Assembly (NCBI GenBank): GCA_027627225.1
Contig: CM051027.1
Coordinates: forward strand, 41,849,618-41,913,617
Origin: Congeria kusceri
Lineage: Eukaryota; Mollusca; Bivalvia; Myida; Dreissenidae
Reading direction: 5' to 3'
DNA length: 64,000 bases
Below the pieces are notes generated by a model. The model was not told the origin of the DNA, did not search any database, and saw only the letters and a program-made list of their open reading frames with translations. Positions 24,801 to 39,800 of the stretch are shown piece after piece. Every line of letters starts with the position of its first letter. Positions within the stretch are counted from its first letter, which is position 1. The position numbers and the translations under genes were made by a program.

Positions 24801-27800
24801 TCCAGAAATTACTGTGCAATTAAATCCACACTAGTAATATTCCACAGGCTATAATACTCCAAAAGTACATTTTTAATTCCAATCAAACAATTTTTTCACA
24901 GTAATCCACTCTATTACGTTTTATTCTGACTGTCAAAACAATTAAACACGTAGTAACAAATGAGATTTTTCTAGCAATGATTGACATAATCTAGAGGCGG
25001 TTAACTCCACCTTCGTGTTCTGAAAACGATCGAAAGGCGGAGCTAAAAACGTTCTGTTACATAATTAGACGATTGCCACTAGAGTAAAAATGCCCGATTG
25101 GTTTACCTTGTCATTGGATAATTGCTGTAGACAAAGGAAGCCAATTTAACCGACGCGTTAAGTGTTTTTTATGGCTTGTAATTGACAGCACCTTCAAAGC
25201 AATCGGCTACACGTTGATGATGATTTCGAACAGGTTCGGTTTTTCGCGAGATAGGTTCAATTGCCTTTGTGTATGATTTCACAGTTTGAAACATAATTAC
25301 TCGTAGCAAAATTCGGATATTAAATTAAAAAGGTAATGTTGCAACTGCGATTTTATTAATTTGTAAGCTTGGGTATAATTATTGAATAGAAGATCTTTTG
25401 TTTATTATGCTTAAAGAAATTTTGACAACAACAACAACAAACCGCGATGGTCGTTCTTTCTAGAAAATTTTTTAGGAACCGCTTCATAAGTCGATGCTAT
25501 AATTTAAAATGATTTTTGAAAGCAGAAAATCTCGACTTATGAATGAGTATTTACGGTAACCAAAATAATTTAGGTTAACATAATTGTTACCTGAATTTGT
25601 CTAGCCAATTTAACAAATTAACAATGTAAGAAAATAATTTCGGGAATGAATTAAAATTATTATGTATCAGACGAGTCTATATAGTTATTTATAGTACCGG
25701 TAATATACCATTCATGTTAGTTATCTAATATAATAACGATTTGAAGTCAAATAAGCATGTACCCTGTGTATCCCAATAAAAAGCAATAGTCAGGGAACAT
25801 TCAGCGATTTTTGAAATGTTAAGACTTTATTTTTTGATAACGCAAACATAAAAATTCATTAGACTATGACGATTTAAAATTATATCAGTAGAAATATGAT
25901 ATATCAAGGGTTCCTGTGTATAATTAGTATTGCAAATTGTGTATTCATGCTACGCAAATAACAATTCGACATATTCCGAATCTTCTTTCATAACATTTTA
26001 TCTATAGAAAATGTAGCATCTTTTTACAGATTAAATAACATCTACTGGAGAAGTTGATAGAAAGATGCAATTATAAATAATTGTTAATAAATCGTAACCA
26101 CAATTTTAAATCAAATTAATAGTAAGTTTATAATATACATTCCACATTTATTGAAATTTTTAGGTTTATGATTCTCTGAACGCTATTATTGATGCATGTA
26201 CGAGTATGTTAACACAGCTATACAGCCGTTGCTAGCTACGCGCGCTATTTTTAGAATGCCACTACTTTTTGTGGAATGCGATGAACTCGCTAGAATCAAT
26301 GGGCTACTTGGAACGGCAACTCTGTGAGTGAGATTTATGCATGGGAACATTGCACAATTGCTATTTATAGAGCGTAACGCTTATATTAATGTAGGCTAAA
26401 CAAAATAGTTATTTCGTTACGTGAATGAATATATCATTCTGTTTATGGCATACAATGAGAAAATACGTTCATAATTAGCCTCAATTCTAGAGTATACACG
26501 AGGATATGTTTATAACTTCATTTTAACCGCTTATGTAAACAATTATTAAAATTTTTATTCCCCAAAAGTATGCAACAGTTATTGGTATACGTTAAACCAT
26601 TGTTTGAAGTTTGCATTCCCTAGAATTAGAAAATTTGCCCAATTCTATTCGCATTCAATTTTCCCCTGCATAATTATCGCAAGAAAATCTGGGTCAAAAG
26701 TGATCTTAGACAGCTACGCCGAAAAACAACAACTTAATATTGCAGTGAAAAATGGGATTTGAATATGAAACTTTGTACATTTACAGATAAAGGGCGATTT
26801 GACGGTACTGCATAATGTTTAATTAGTAGGGGTTTTCACAGGTAGGGGACTCCTGTATTGCTTGCAATACTATCGAAGCCTTGTTTGTTTTAGATAAGCA
26901 AGGGCAAGCCAAGTAGCCAAATAAAAATAGCAATTAATCAGTTAGACAAATGATTTAAGGACATTTAATTGTGCCATACATTTCCAACCTTTGTTCAAGC
27001 TTTTCACAACAGTCAGGTCTTCATCTTTGCCACTACTCAGGTGAGCCCTTTGGGTCATCATGGGCCTCTTGTTTTATCATTTGATTGTATGATAAAGTCT
27101 TCAGAAGTTCAAAACTTGGCTTAGACAGCTATGCCGAAAAATAACACAATCCTGTTGCTGGTCTTATGTAAACGATGCTTCTAGAATGTAAATAGGCTTT
27201 CCATGTTAATTGACATATGTATTCACCCAATATGACTTTAATTTGACCCTGCATTCCTTTAGGTCATCATACTGAAAGGCAGGACAGTGGTCCTAAGATT
27301 TCTTAGATGAATTTAAAAATAAACAGAATAATAGTTACGTTAATTTCTTGATATTTTCTGAATGTTAATGTTGAGTTTCTTCTGTTTTAGGTATACCTAT
27401 GATGTCACGAAGTGTATGTACAGTGCTGGCAACATAACAGAAAAACTGCGTATTGCTACCTTTGATTGTTCTCAGGAAATTGTAGTCGACCTTTATGCAG
27501 GTAAAAGCAAAACATCCTAAAATTGGGGGGGGTGACTATACTACAAAGCAGTATCAAGATAATAATATTGTGTCACAATGTAAATTAAATTATATTACTG
27601 CAATATATTGTGAACTTTCACTTATAAGCTCACCTGAGCACAGCATGCTCATAGTGAGCTTTTGTGATCGCCTTTTGTCCGTCGCAAATCGTGCGTCGTT
27701 CGTCATCAACATTTACCTTGTGAACACACTATAGGCCACATTTATTGCCCAATCTTCATAAAACTTGCCCAGAACATTTGTTCCAATGATATATCGGATG

Positions 27801-30800
27801 AGTTCAAAACTGGGTCATGTGGGGTCAAAAACTAGGTCACTAGGCCAAATTAAAGAAAAAGCTTGTGAACACTCTAAAAGTCACATTCTTTGCCCAATCA
27901 ACATGTAACTTGCTTAGACCATTTGTTCTTATGATATATCCGCCAAGTTTTAAAATGGTTCCACTTCGATGAAAAACATTGCCGCCTGGGGCAGTTTTCC
28001 TTATATGGCTATAGAAAAGCTAGTGAACACTGTAGGAGTCACATATTTTGCCCAGTCAACATTAAACTTGCTCGGTATATTTCGTTCTTATGAAAAACTC
28101 TTGGCTGAGTTCAAAAATGGTTCTACTCCGTTGAAAACATGGCCTCCAGGGGGAGGGGCAGTTTTCCTTATGGCTATATTGAAAACTTTAAACAGTTTGT
28201 GAACACTCTAGAGGCCACATTTATTACCCAATCTTCATGAAACTTGCCCAGAACATTTGTTCTAATGATATCTCAGGTGAGTTTGAAACTGGGTCATGTG
28301 GGGTCAAAAACTAGGTCATTAGGTCAAATTCAATAGTAAGCTTGTGAACACACTAGAAGTCATATTTTTTACCCAATCTTCAAGAAACTTGCTCAAAACA
28401 TTTGTTTCAATAATATCTCGGATGAGTACAAAACTGGGTCACGTGTGGTCAAAAAGTAGGTCACTAGGTCAAATTGAAGAAAAAGCTTGTGAACACTGTA
28501 GAGGCCACGCTGTAGAGGCCACATTTGTAGCTCAATCATATGAAAATTGCTCAGAACATTCGTCCCAATGATATTTAGTACAAGTTTAAAACTCGGTCAC
28601 ATGGTTCAAAAACTACTGGTAGGTCACCAGGCCAAATTGAAGAAATAGCTTGTGAACTCCCTGGAGGCCACATTTATTGCCCAATCAATATGAAACTTGC
28701 TCAGAACATTAAATTTTGTCCCAATGATTAACTCAGACGAGTTCGAAACTGGGTCATGCGAGTTCCAAAACTAGGTCATTAGGGCAAATTGAAGAAAAAA
28801 GATTGTAAACACTCTAGAAGCCACATTTATAGCCCAATCATCATGAAACTTGCTCAGAACATTTGCCCCAATAATATCTTAGAAGAGTTCAAACTGGATC
28901 GTGTGGGGTCAAAACCTAGGTCACTAAGGCAAATTGAAGAAAAAGCTTGTGAACACTAGAAGTCACGTTTTTTGCCCAATATTCTTGATACTTGCTCAGA
29001 ACATTTGTTTCAATGATATCTCAGATGAGTTTGAGTCTGGGTCATGTGGGGTAAAAAAAACTAGGTCACCAAGCCAAATTGAAAAAAAAAGCTTGTGAAC
29101 ACTCTTAGAGGCCACATTTATAGGCTAATCATCACGAAACTTGCTTAGAATATTTGTCCCAATGATATCTGTGACAAGTTCGAAACCAGATCACATGAGG
29201 TAAAAAACTAGGTCACCAGGCCAAATTGAACAAAAATAATTGTGAACACTCTAGAGGCCACATTTTCAGCCGAATATTCATGACAGTTTAGTTCCTTAGC
29301 CCCTCTAGTGCAGTAAGGCCCTCTTGTTGTAATTTATATGCTTAATTCAGATCAAATCACTATTAAACGCTAGAGGGTCGGGTAATTTCAACATTTAACA
29401 GTTTTAACTTTTTATCTGTATTGGGTCAGTTATCTTTCCACTATTGGGCAGGTAGTTACAAAATGTGTTGGATAATTTTAACAAGCTCATAATTATACAG
29501 TTTTGATATGTGTTTTGTCAATTAAAATTAATATGTAGGTGTCTTTATTATAAAAGTATTACAATTACATCATCATTTATAAACATAAATATGGGCAGCA
29601 CAGTTGTTAAAAATAACATAGTTATTATTGATATTGCACTTTCATAAAATAGCCTATTCAGTTGATTCCGAATGCTTCGATCTCGCTTGTCTCAAATTTC
29701 TCGTTGGCTCGAAGTTTCATGGAGGGACCGGTATTTTATCGCTATAAATTTATAAAAAATTCTGTTGTTTAGCTCGAATTCGTGAGGGTCAAATTTTCGG
29801 CTGGCTCGAAGTGTTTTTCCCAGTCCCCGTTACAATTTTTCACAGATTTAATTGTTTGTTTGGCTCAAGCCCGTTTCAGTCACACCGAGTACTCAATAGG
29901 TTAGATGCAATTGATTGGTGTCAAGTGTTAAGAGAACACAATGAATTTAATTGATTTCACAGCCTTCAAGAATAAAATAAAGTAGAATTGTCACATGAGT
30001 GACGGATTTACCCCCACAATATGGCCTTGTCACAAAACTATGGCATCCATTCGAAAGAAATGGACAGAGAGAGAATGCTTTAATTTTTGTGAATGGTCAA
30101 CAGTGTATTTGGAAAAATTTAATTTCAATAGGAGCCATAACTCTGTCAACATTTAGTGGTTTGTAGCCAAAGTCAAACTTGACCTGTATTTTATGATGCT
30201 ACACATGTGTACCAAAAATTATTTGAATATGTAAAGCCTTTCTTGAGTTATCATCCGGAAACCATGTTTTTAGGGTATTTTAAGTCAAAAAGGGGCCATA
30301 ACTGTGTGAAAATTTAGTGGTTTGTAACCAAAGTCGAACTTGACCTGTATTTTATGATGCTACACATGTGTACCAAAAATTATTTGAATATGTCAACCTT
30401 TCTTGAGTTATCATCCGGAAACCATGTTTTTAGGGAATTTTAAGTCTAAAAGGGGCCATAACTCTGTCAAAATTTAGTGGTTTGTAACCAACATCAAACT
30501 TGACCTTTATTCTATGATGTTACACATGTGTACCAAAAATTATTTGAATATGTCAAGCCTTTCTTGAGTTATCATCCGTAAACCAAAAACCAACAGACCG
30601 ACGGACCGGACCAACAGGCCGACGGACCGACAAGCTCACTCCTACATACCCTCCCTAAACTTCATTTGTGGGGGTATAATAACATTAATAATGTATACAA
30701 TAAATGCTTGATGTATGTTAATAACCAGTATAGATGAAACTTCATACATAGATACCTTATATCTAGACCTCGCTTGGGATTGCATATGGGGTGGGTGGGG

Positions 30801-33800
30801 TCAAGGTCACCGTTACTAAAATATACAAACAGTTTCCGCTCAATAGCCTGAAAGAGATTGAGATATTTTAATGGAACTTCATATGTAGTTACCTTATATC
30901 TAGTTTTCACTTGAGATTGCGTATGGTGGGGTTAAGGTCACCATTACTAAAAAATTTTGTTTTTGTGCTGACTTTAATGTATTTCGTTTGAAAATTTGGT
31001 TTTCGGGGAATTTCCATGTTTCTTGTTTATTTTGTCATCTTGATTATAGATTTAAGAATATATATGGAATAGTTTTGATACCTTAACTCACCACACAGGG
31101 AGAGGCTTTGAAGATGAATTAGTTGCACAAATACCATGACTCTATCTTTTAGTTTTTGAATTGTTAGCTCACCTGAGCACGAAGTTCTCGGTGAGCTATT
31201 GGTATAGGGGACTTCTCCGGCAGCGGCCATTGCCATCGTCCTTCGTCCGTATGCCTTCAAAAATTTTGACCTCTATCGCGATAAAGACTACATTTTTTAT
31301 TCAATCTTGACCTGACTTGCACAGTTTGTGTATGACCATAAAATCTCGGATGGGATTGTTATTGAGTCAGGTCACACCAGTAACACCAGAGTTATTGCCC
31401 CTTTTTCAACTTGAAGACTTTATTTTCCATCCAATCTTAACCAAACTTTCACAGTTTGTGTATGACCATCAGGTCTTAGCTGACACCAAACATGGGCCAG
31501 ATTGTTTTTCAAACACCGGAGTTATTGCCCTTTGTTTATAAAAAAAAAATACAAAAATGGACATTATTCAGGATAGAGACTTCATTTTTCATCCCATCTT
31601 CACCAATCTTTCACAGTTTGTGTATGACCATCAGATCTCAGCTGACGCCAAACATGGGCCAGATCGTGTTTCAAACGCCTGAGTTATTGCCCTTTGTTTA
31701 TAAAAAAAAATACAAAAATGGACATTATTCAGGATAGAGCCTTCATTTTTCATCCAATCCTCACCAATCTTGCAAAGTTTGTCTATGACCATAAGATTAA
31801 AGGTTAAGTCGAATATAAGCAAAATCATACCATAAATACCAGAGTTATTGCCCTTTGTTTGTGAAAAAAAATATGCAAAAATGGACATTATTCAGGATCG
31901 AGACTTCATTTTTCATCCAATCTTCACCATTTGTGTACAGTTTGTCTATGAACGTAAGACTACAGGTGAAAAAAGTAGAATAACAGCATGATAGGGCCAG
32001 AAACACCAGAGTTATTGCCCCTTGTGTTTGGAAAAAAACATCAACAAGTTATCATTGATTGGCTTGCATACACACGATTTTTGATTCAATGTTGACCAAA
32101 CTTACACAGTTTGCGCATGTCCATAAAAATTGATTGATAACATTTGATTTCCAACAGTTGGAAGACTTGCATGCAGTTATTTGTACATGCAACAGTGATG
32201 TCTTCAGAACCAGCATTAACATCGTTTATGATCATCAGAAAAAGCAAAACTTTACCTTATAGCACAGCCAATGCAATTATCGCATTGCAACTAGTTCTCC
32301 TAAACTGTTTGCGAAAAAGACATCAAAATCTACTGTTTCTGCATTTTCCAGAATTGTGAATGACTTAATGAAAAAGGGTCAGGTAAGAATATCAAGAAAA
32401 ATGATTTGAGAACCATTAGCCAAAAAAAACGCACACCCACTACCAAACTCGAACTTTAGTTAGCCCAATGCACTAACCAATGTTTTCAATCAAAATTGAT
32501 CCTATCCCCCTCTGCGTATTGTTCAAATACCTTAATTTTCAAACCTGTCACATCAGTATGGTCTTCATATGTACCAGTTATCAGGTGAGCGCTTTGGGCC
32601 ATCATGGCCCTCTTGTTTCTATTTAGTCGTAGAATCTTTACCCCAAAAAAGTTTCTTTGACGGGCGTATCTTTGTGACAATGGCACTCTTGTTCATTGTT
32701 GTTAAAATCGACAATGTGTTGTATCCAAATGTAACTCCATACATGGATCAGCAAAATGTCGCTGGGGATTTCTAGGGGTGGGTGTGGTTAAGTTCAAGAT
32801 GATCACTACTAACAATAGATAAACTCAAGTATCGATTGAGCTATTGTAATGACATTCTTTAGGGCTCGAATTTAACTTTTTTTGGCACTAGCGAATTTTT
32901 ACGATTGACAAATATGTCAACTTGCAAAAATTAGTTTGTTCTTGCAATTTCATTAGTAATAGAAAAATCAATTAAATGCCCTTATCTTTTGTTAAAATGA
33001 GTATTATTAAGTTTTGGTTTGTAAGAACGACCAAAAATATTTCATAGTAAACGTTTATACAATAAACACTTTGTCAAGTTATTTAACTTAACATTTAAAA
33101 TTTAACATAATAATACACACACAAAAATCAAATTATTTAAGAAAAAAATATTTATGTTTTTCACTGTTGTGACTTGTCTGTCTGGTAAGACTTTTTGGGG
33201 AAAATTTATCATCTAACCAGTTTGACTCGGGGCTGTTTTTTTGCCAGCTCCCTTCATAGTTATCTCCCTTTAAAACAGGTGCGAGAATTGTGTAAAAGTC
33301 GGGTAGCGATATATTATGAAGATTCTAATTGTTATGTTCATATTATAATATTTTTCACTCACTTTATTTTGCGAGCAGCAGAAAAAATTACTTGCAAAAC
33401 TGTACTTGCATTTTTTGAGTGCGAGTGCTTAATTCGAGCCCAGATTCTTTATAATATATATGAGGCGTGTCGTGGGAAAACCGGGCTTAAGGCATGTGCG
33501 TAAAGTTTTGTCCCGGATCAGCCTGTCTAGTCCGCACAGGCTAATCCAGGATGGCACTTTTCACCTACAGTGGATTTATGTTTAGAAGAGACTTTCTTGA
33601 AACAGAAATAACATAAAAGCAGATAGTGTCGTTCGCACAGGCTAAACTGGGACGACACTTTACGCACATGCATTAAGCCCGGTTTTCCCACGATATGCCA
33701 GAAATATAAAGCTTGGCATTACATGTGTGGATCAAGGTCTAGGTAACTTAATACGACAAAAAACATTTTCCACTCAATGACTTGCGATTGAATTCAGCTA

Positions 33801-36800
33801 TTGAGTTCAAACGTTATGATTAAATAGATATTAGAATTATTTTTAAGATCATATTCTATTAAAAATGTTTTGGTTTAATTAATGCATGATAGATATTGGC
33901 ACACAATATAGTGTTCAATTACATTCCAAAGTTATTTAGCTCAAATTTAAAATTTAATATACACCTGTTTAAATGAGACGGGCTGGTAAAATATGTCAAG
34001 TTGTTCATTTTATAAAATATGTGAAGTTTAATATTGTGGATTTACACTAAATTAATGAAGTTGTTCTATATTTTGTAGGCATTGGCTACTTCACTTTGCC
34101 CTACCTAGTTCATGCGCATGCCAAACATGTGCATGCGTGTGAATGGAATCCAGATGCAATCCTTGCCCTTAAGACTAACCTGCATCTGAACGATGTTGTT
34201 GAGAGATGTACAGTACATGAAGGAGACAATAAACAGGTAGGATATTTAATAGATCTACTGTTTGAACTAGTATACCTATTGGTCAGCCACAATTTCCTAT
34301 TATCCTAGCTCATTTGTGCACAAAGCACATGGTGAGCTATTAAACCCCCTCTCCTGCATTTTTCACTTTTATTCAACAATTAGTTTATGTGCAGGATGGA
34401 GACATTCTTTTTCATCCAATCTTCACCAGACTTGCAGAGTTTGTGTATGACCATGAAAATCTTTGGTTTCAGTGCTGGACAAGATCAGACCAGAAATGCT
34501 AAATTTAACTGTGTCATGGATATATGCAATAATTGACTTTGTTCAAGACGAAGACTTCATATTACATCCAATCTTTAACAAACTAGCAAAGTTTATGTGA
34601 ACCATAAGATCTTAGTCACAGTTGAATATGGACAATAAACTCCAAAGTTATTGCCCTTATTGGTGTGAAAAAATGCAGAACTATATCCCTGTGGGTGATA
34701 GAGACTTCATTTGTTATCCAATCTTACCCAAACTTGCACATTTTGTGTAGGACAATATTCAGATCTCAGAGGTGTTTGAATATGGGCCAGTTTTCATTAT
34801 ATGGCTATATAGAAAACTTTAAATGTCTTCTTGTCAAAATCTAACTGCTCAAGCGTGAGCTATTGTCAGTCACCGTCCATCGTCCATGGTTCGTCGTCAA
34901 CTATTCCTGGGATGGTCCTTTACCAAATTCCTTCAACTGAATGCAATATATGAAAAACTCCATGGGAATCAAAAGCTAAAAAATTTAAAGATCTTTAAAA
35001 ACCTCCAAAACCACTTGTGGAAATAGTGCTCATATAAATCACGATCCGGATATATTGCGATCTGTGGACCCCGCGAATCGCCATATAATGGAGTTGCAGT
35101 GTATCGCTCTCCAAATTGTGACTGATGAACTTTGTGTTCAAAATATGCGTATGGTTTGATGCGTTATGTGTTATGTTAAAATACTTTAGATTTCCTTAAC
35201 AATGGATTAAGTTGGATTAAAAGATATTCTTATATATAAATATATTTAATTTATGATTCATTATTGCACACGCGATATGCTCTTTACATAGATGTCTTAA
35301 TTGCTCATAGCCAGCTTAAGAAGTGGACTTGTTGGTTGGTATCAGATGCGTCATTTATTTGTCGGCACATGAATTCGTGGTTTTGTCTATCCAAGAAATC
35401 CACGAAAATTAGTGTCCCACGAATAATAATGATTTTACAGTAGTAGTCCTCTACAAAGATTGTTCAAATTATGCCCCTGGGGTCAAATCTGGTGGCACCC
35501 CGAGGGGTCACATGCTTTATATAGACTTATATAGCAACGTTACTTTAAAGCTGGTAATGCCCCGGGGGTCACATGGTTTATATCAACTTTATTTGCAAAC
35601 TGTCTTTAAAAATCTTCTCTGAAACCGCAAGGCCCAGAGGTTTCGTATTTGGTATGTAACATCCTCAAGTGTTCCTCTACAAAGGATTGTTAAAATTATG
35701 CCCCATGGGTCAAAACTGACCACACCCCAGGGGTCACATGGTTTATATAGACTTAAATAGCAAAATGACTTTAAACATCTCCTCTGAAACCGCAAGGCCT
35801 AGAGGTTTCATATTTGGTATGTAACATCCGTATAGTGATCTTCTACAAGTGTTGTTTAAATTATGCCCCTGGTCACGCCCCCGGGGTCACATGGTTTATA
35901 TAGACTTAAATAGCAAAATGACTTTCAAAATCTTCTCCTCTGAAACGGCAAAGCCCACAGCTTTCCTATATTTGGTACATAACATTGCATAGTGGTCCTC
36001 TCCAAAGATTGTTCAAAGTATGCCCCTGGGGTCAAATCTTGTGGAACCCCGAGGCGTCACATGCTTTATATAGACTTAAATAGCAAAGTTACTTTAAAAA
36101 TCTTTACCTGAAACCGCAAGGCTCAGAGGTTGTTCAAGATTGTTCATATTATGCCCCTGGGATAAAAATAAGCCACACCGCGGGGATGCAAATTCCAATT
36201 GGGTTACAAGGTCTCAGGTGAGCTTCCTAGGGCCTCTTGTTTAGGGTAGCAGTCTTCACGTTAACCACTAGCCCGACAGCCCAGGGCTAGTGAAATGTAA
36301 TTGGTGTAGTAGAAATTGTGTAATGTATATAGTCAGGCTAGTGGAAATTTCACCTGTTTACTTGCATAATGATTTGGGCTAGTGAATTAAAATAATTAAC
36401 GTGAAGACTGGGGTATGTCAGGTAACCTGAAACAAACATATTTTTTTTTTTTACGCCTTATAGACTATTCACCAAATAGTTTTAGACTAAGTGTTAAGCA
36501 CTAAAACCGGGTCCATAGGTCCAAGGTCAAGGTGACAATTCAAGTTCAATTGTCAAAATTAATAAATCAATCCTAAACATTTTGTCCGAAGCATAGCTTT
36601 GTCCAGCATGGATGGATTTCTAAATAACTTGGCAGAAGTGACAAGCATGGTGAGACGGAGTGTCACACACACGAACCAGGTCCCTATGTCCAAGGTCAAG
36701 GTCACAATTCAAGGTCAAAGGTCAAATTTAAGAAATCAATCCTAAACACTTTGTCCAGTGCACATCTTTGTCCAGCATGGATGGATTTCTAAATAACTTT

Positions 36801-39800
36801 GCAGAAGTGACAAGCATGGTGAGACGGAGTGTCGCACGGAAGAACCAGGTCCCTGGGTCCATGGTCAAGGTCACAATTTAAGGTCAAAGGTCAGATTTAA
36901 GAAGTCAATCATAAATCACTTTGTCCGGAGCATATCTTCCTCCAGCATGGATAAATTTTCAAATAACTTGGCAGAAGTGACATGCATGGTGATGTGTAGT
37001 GTTGCGCAGAAGAACTAGGTCCCTAGGTCTTAGGTCAAGTTCACAATTCAAGGTCAAAGGTGTAGAGGCGGCATCAACTTTTCATTTCAGCTTTCTAACT
37101 AGAGAACAAATTGAGCTATTGTAATGAAAGTTAATACATAGATACCTTATTGCGAGACCTCGCTTGGGATTGCATATGGGTTGGAGGAGGTCAAGGTCAC
37201 TGTTACTTAAAATAGAAAAACTGTTTTTCGCTTGGTAAAAACTTGAGAACGCATTGAGATATTTTAATTAAACTTAATACATGGATACCTTATATCGAGA
37301 CCTCGCTGGGGATTGCATATGGGGTGGGTGGGGTCAAGGTCACTGTTACTAAAACTAGAAAAACAGTTTCTGCTAAATAACTTCAGCATGCATTGAGATA
37401 TTGTAATGAAACTTAATACATAGTTACCGTATATCGAGACCTCACATGGGATTGCATTTGGGTTGGGTGGGATCAAGGTCACTGTTACTGAAAATAGAAA
37501 AACTGTTTCCACTCAATAACTTGAGAACACATTGAGATATTTTAATTAAACTTAATTCATAGATGCCTTATATCGAGACCTCCCTTGGGATTGCATATGG
37601 GGTAGGTGGGGTCAAGGTCAAAGTCACTGTTACTAAAAAATAGAAAAACTGTTTTTGCTCAATAAAGTGAGCATGCATTGAGATATTTTAATGAAGCTTA
37701 ATACATACATGCTTATATTGAGAGCTTGCATGGGATTGCATATGGGGTGGGTGGGGTCAAGGTCACTGTTACTAAAAATAGAAAAATGGTTTCCCCTAAA
37801 AAACTTGAGAACTAATTGAGATATTTCAAAGAAACTTCGTACATAGATACCTTATATCAAGACCTCGCTTGGGATTGCGTATGGAGTGGGTAGGGTCAGG
37901 TTAAGGTCACCATTACTAAAAATAGAAAAACGTTTTACGCTTAATAACTTGAGAACACATTGAGATATTTTAATTAAATTTCATACATAGATACCTTATA
38001 TTGAGACCTCGCTTGGGATTGCGTATAGGGTGGGTGGGGTCAAGGTGACCATTACCAAAAAAAAACTAAACTATTAGGTTGCTTCACCCTGCTCCTGGTT
38101 TAGTTTTGCTCTGCTGCCCCTCTGAGTTGGTTCACAGAGAAATGTTGAATATATATCTTTTGAAATACAACATATTTGTGTAAATATGATTATCCAATAA
38201 ATATACTTTGTATAAAAACCTTAGTTAGAAGCATTTAAGTGAGTTATCAAGTTATTAGAGAATATCAACAAATTGGTCCAGCTGTCCACCCCTCTCCTTT
38301 TGAGCAGAGCCACATACCTTTTGGACATTAGATATTTCCTTGTTTATCTTTTAAATCACATTTGACACATGACATACAAAATATGATGAACCTTATGCAT
38401 TTCCCATTTCGAGGGAGAACAACAAAAACAAAATGACAGACATGACTATGGAAATAAAATATGAATAAATAAAATTATAGAACACATAATTTTCTTATAT
38501 TGCTGTAAAGTAGCATTTGAAGTTCTGACAAGTTAAACAGATTTCGGGCAAGTGGTTTTGCTAACAAGCTTGCCTGAACTGGCAAGTGCTTTGAAAAATT
38601 AGGGTGAAGACTGTGACTTTACTGCAATAGTTAGAAAAATGTTTGGTTTTTCTGGGAATTTCCATGTTTCTTGTTTATTTTGTCATCTTGAATATAGATT
38701 TAAGAATATATTAGTTTTGATACCTCAACTCACTGCACAGAGAGAGGTTTTGGAGATGAGTTAGATGCACAAATACCATGACTTTACCGTTTTATGCTCC
38801 CCGAAAAATTTCGGAGGAGTAGATACTCGCCGCTTTGTCCGTCCTTCCATCACACTTTCTTGTCCAGAGTATTTCTCAGCAACTACTGGCCGGAATTCAA
38901 TGAAACTTCATGGGAAGCTTCATTACCAAGAGGAGGTGTGCATATTACCAGGACATTCCGCTTCAGTGATTTTTCTCAGAGTTATGGGACTTCGAATATT
39001 TCTGAAATTGGTATATTGTGCACAATTCTTGACTTTCTTGTCTGGAGTATTTCTCAGCAACTACGGGCCAGATTTCAACGAAACATCATGGGAAGTTTCA
39101 TTACCAAGAGGAGGTGTTCATATTACCAGAACGTTCCACTTCAGTGATTTTTCTCAGAGTTATGGGACTTTGAATATTTCTAAAATTAGTCCTTCCGTCA
39201 CACTTTCTTGTTCGGAGTATTTCTTACCAACCACTGGATGGAATTCAACGAAACTTTCATGGGAAGATTCATTACCAAGAGGAGGTGTGCATATTACCAG
39301 GACGTTCCACTTCAATAATTTTTCTCACAGTTATGGAACTTTGAATATTTCTGAAATTAGTATATAGTGCACAATTCTTGGCTTACTTGTCTTGTCCGGA
39401 GTATTTCTCAGCAACTACTGGTCAGAATTCAACGAATCTTCATGGGAAGCTTCATTACCAAGAGGAGATGTGCTTATTACCAGGACGTTCCGCTTCAGTG
39501 ATTTTTCGCAGAGTTATGGGACTTTGAATATTTCTGAAATAAGTATCTAGTGTACATTTCTTGACTTTCTTGTCGGGAGTATTTCTCAGCAACTTCTGGA
39601 CGGAATTCAAAGAAACTTTATGGGAATCTTCATTACCAAGAGGAGGTGTGCATACTACCAGGATGTTCCGCTTCCATGATTTTTCTTAGAGTTATGGGAC
39701 TTTGAAGATTTCTGAAATCAGTATATATATATAGTGCACAATTCTTCAGTTTCTTGTCCGGGCTATTTCTCAGCAACTTCTTGCTGGAATTCAACAAAAC

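Larger units (their letters stand above)
23621..26725 (-). mobile_element. Family-E element E1, with a nested pogo-like element
   Basis: Read on the minus strand it begins TTTTTCGGCGTAGCTGTCT and ends with CGCCGATTGTC, the hairpin TGTC-(T/A)n-GACA and TTTCTTGTT. Comparison with C1 gives the empty site. Apart from the nested 1.6-kb insert it matches E2 at 47163-48286. No replicase or transposase of its own is seen. Confidence 0.82.

Noticed and set aside
37080..38080. CRISPR-like regularly spaced repeats
   Set aside because: Units are about 142 bp of continuous tandem homology without unique spacers, and the DNA is clearly eukaryotic.
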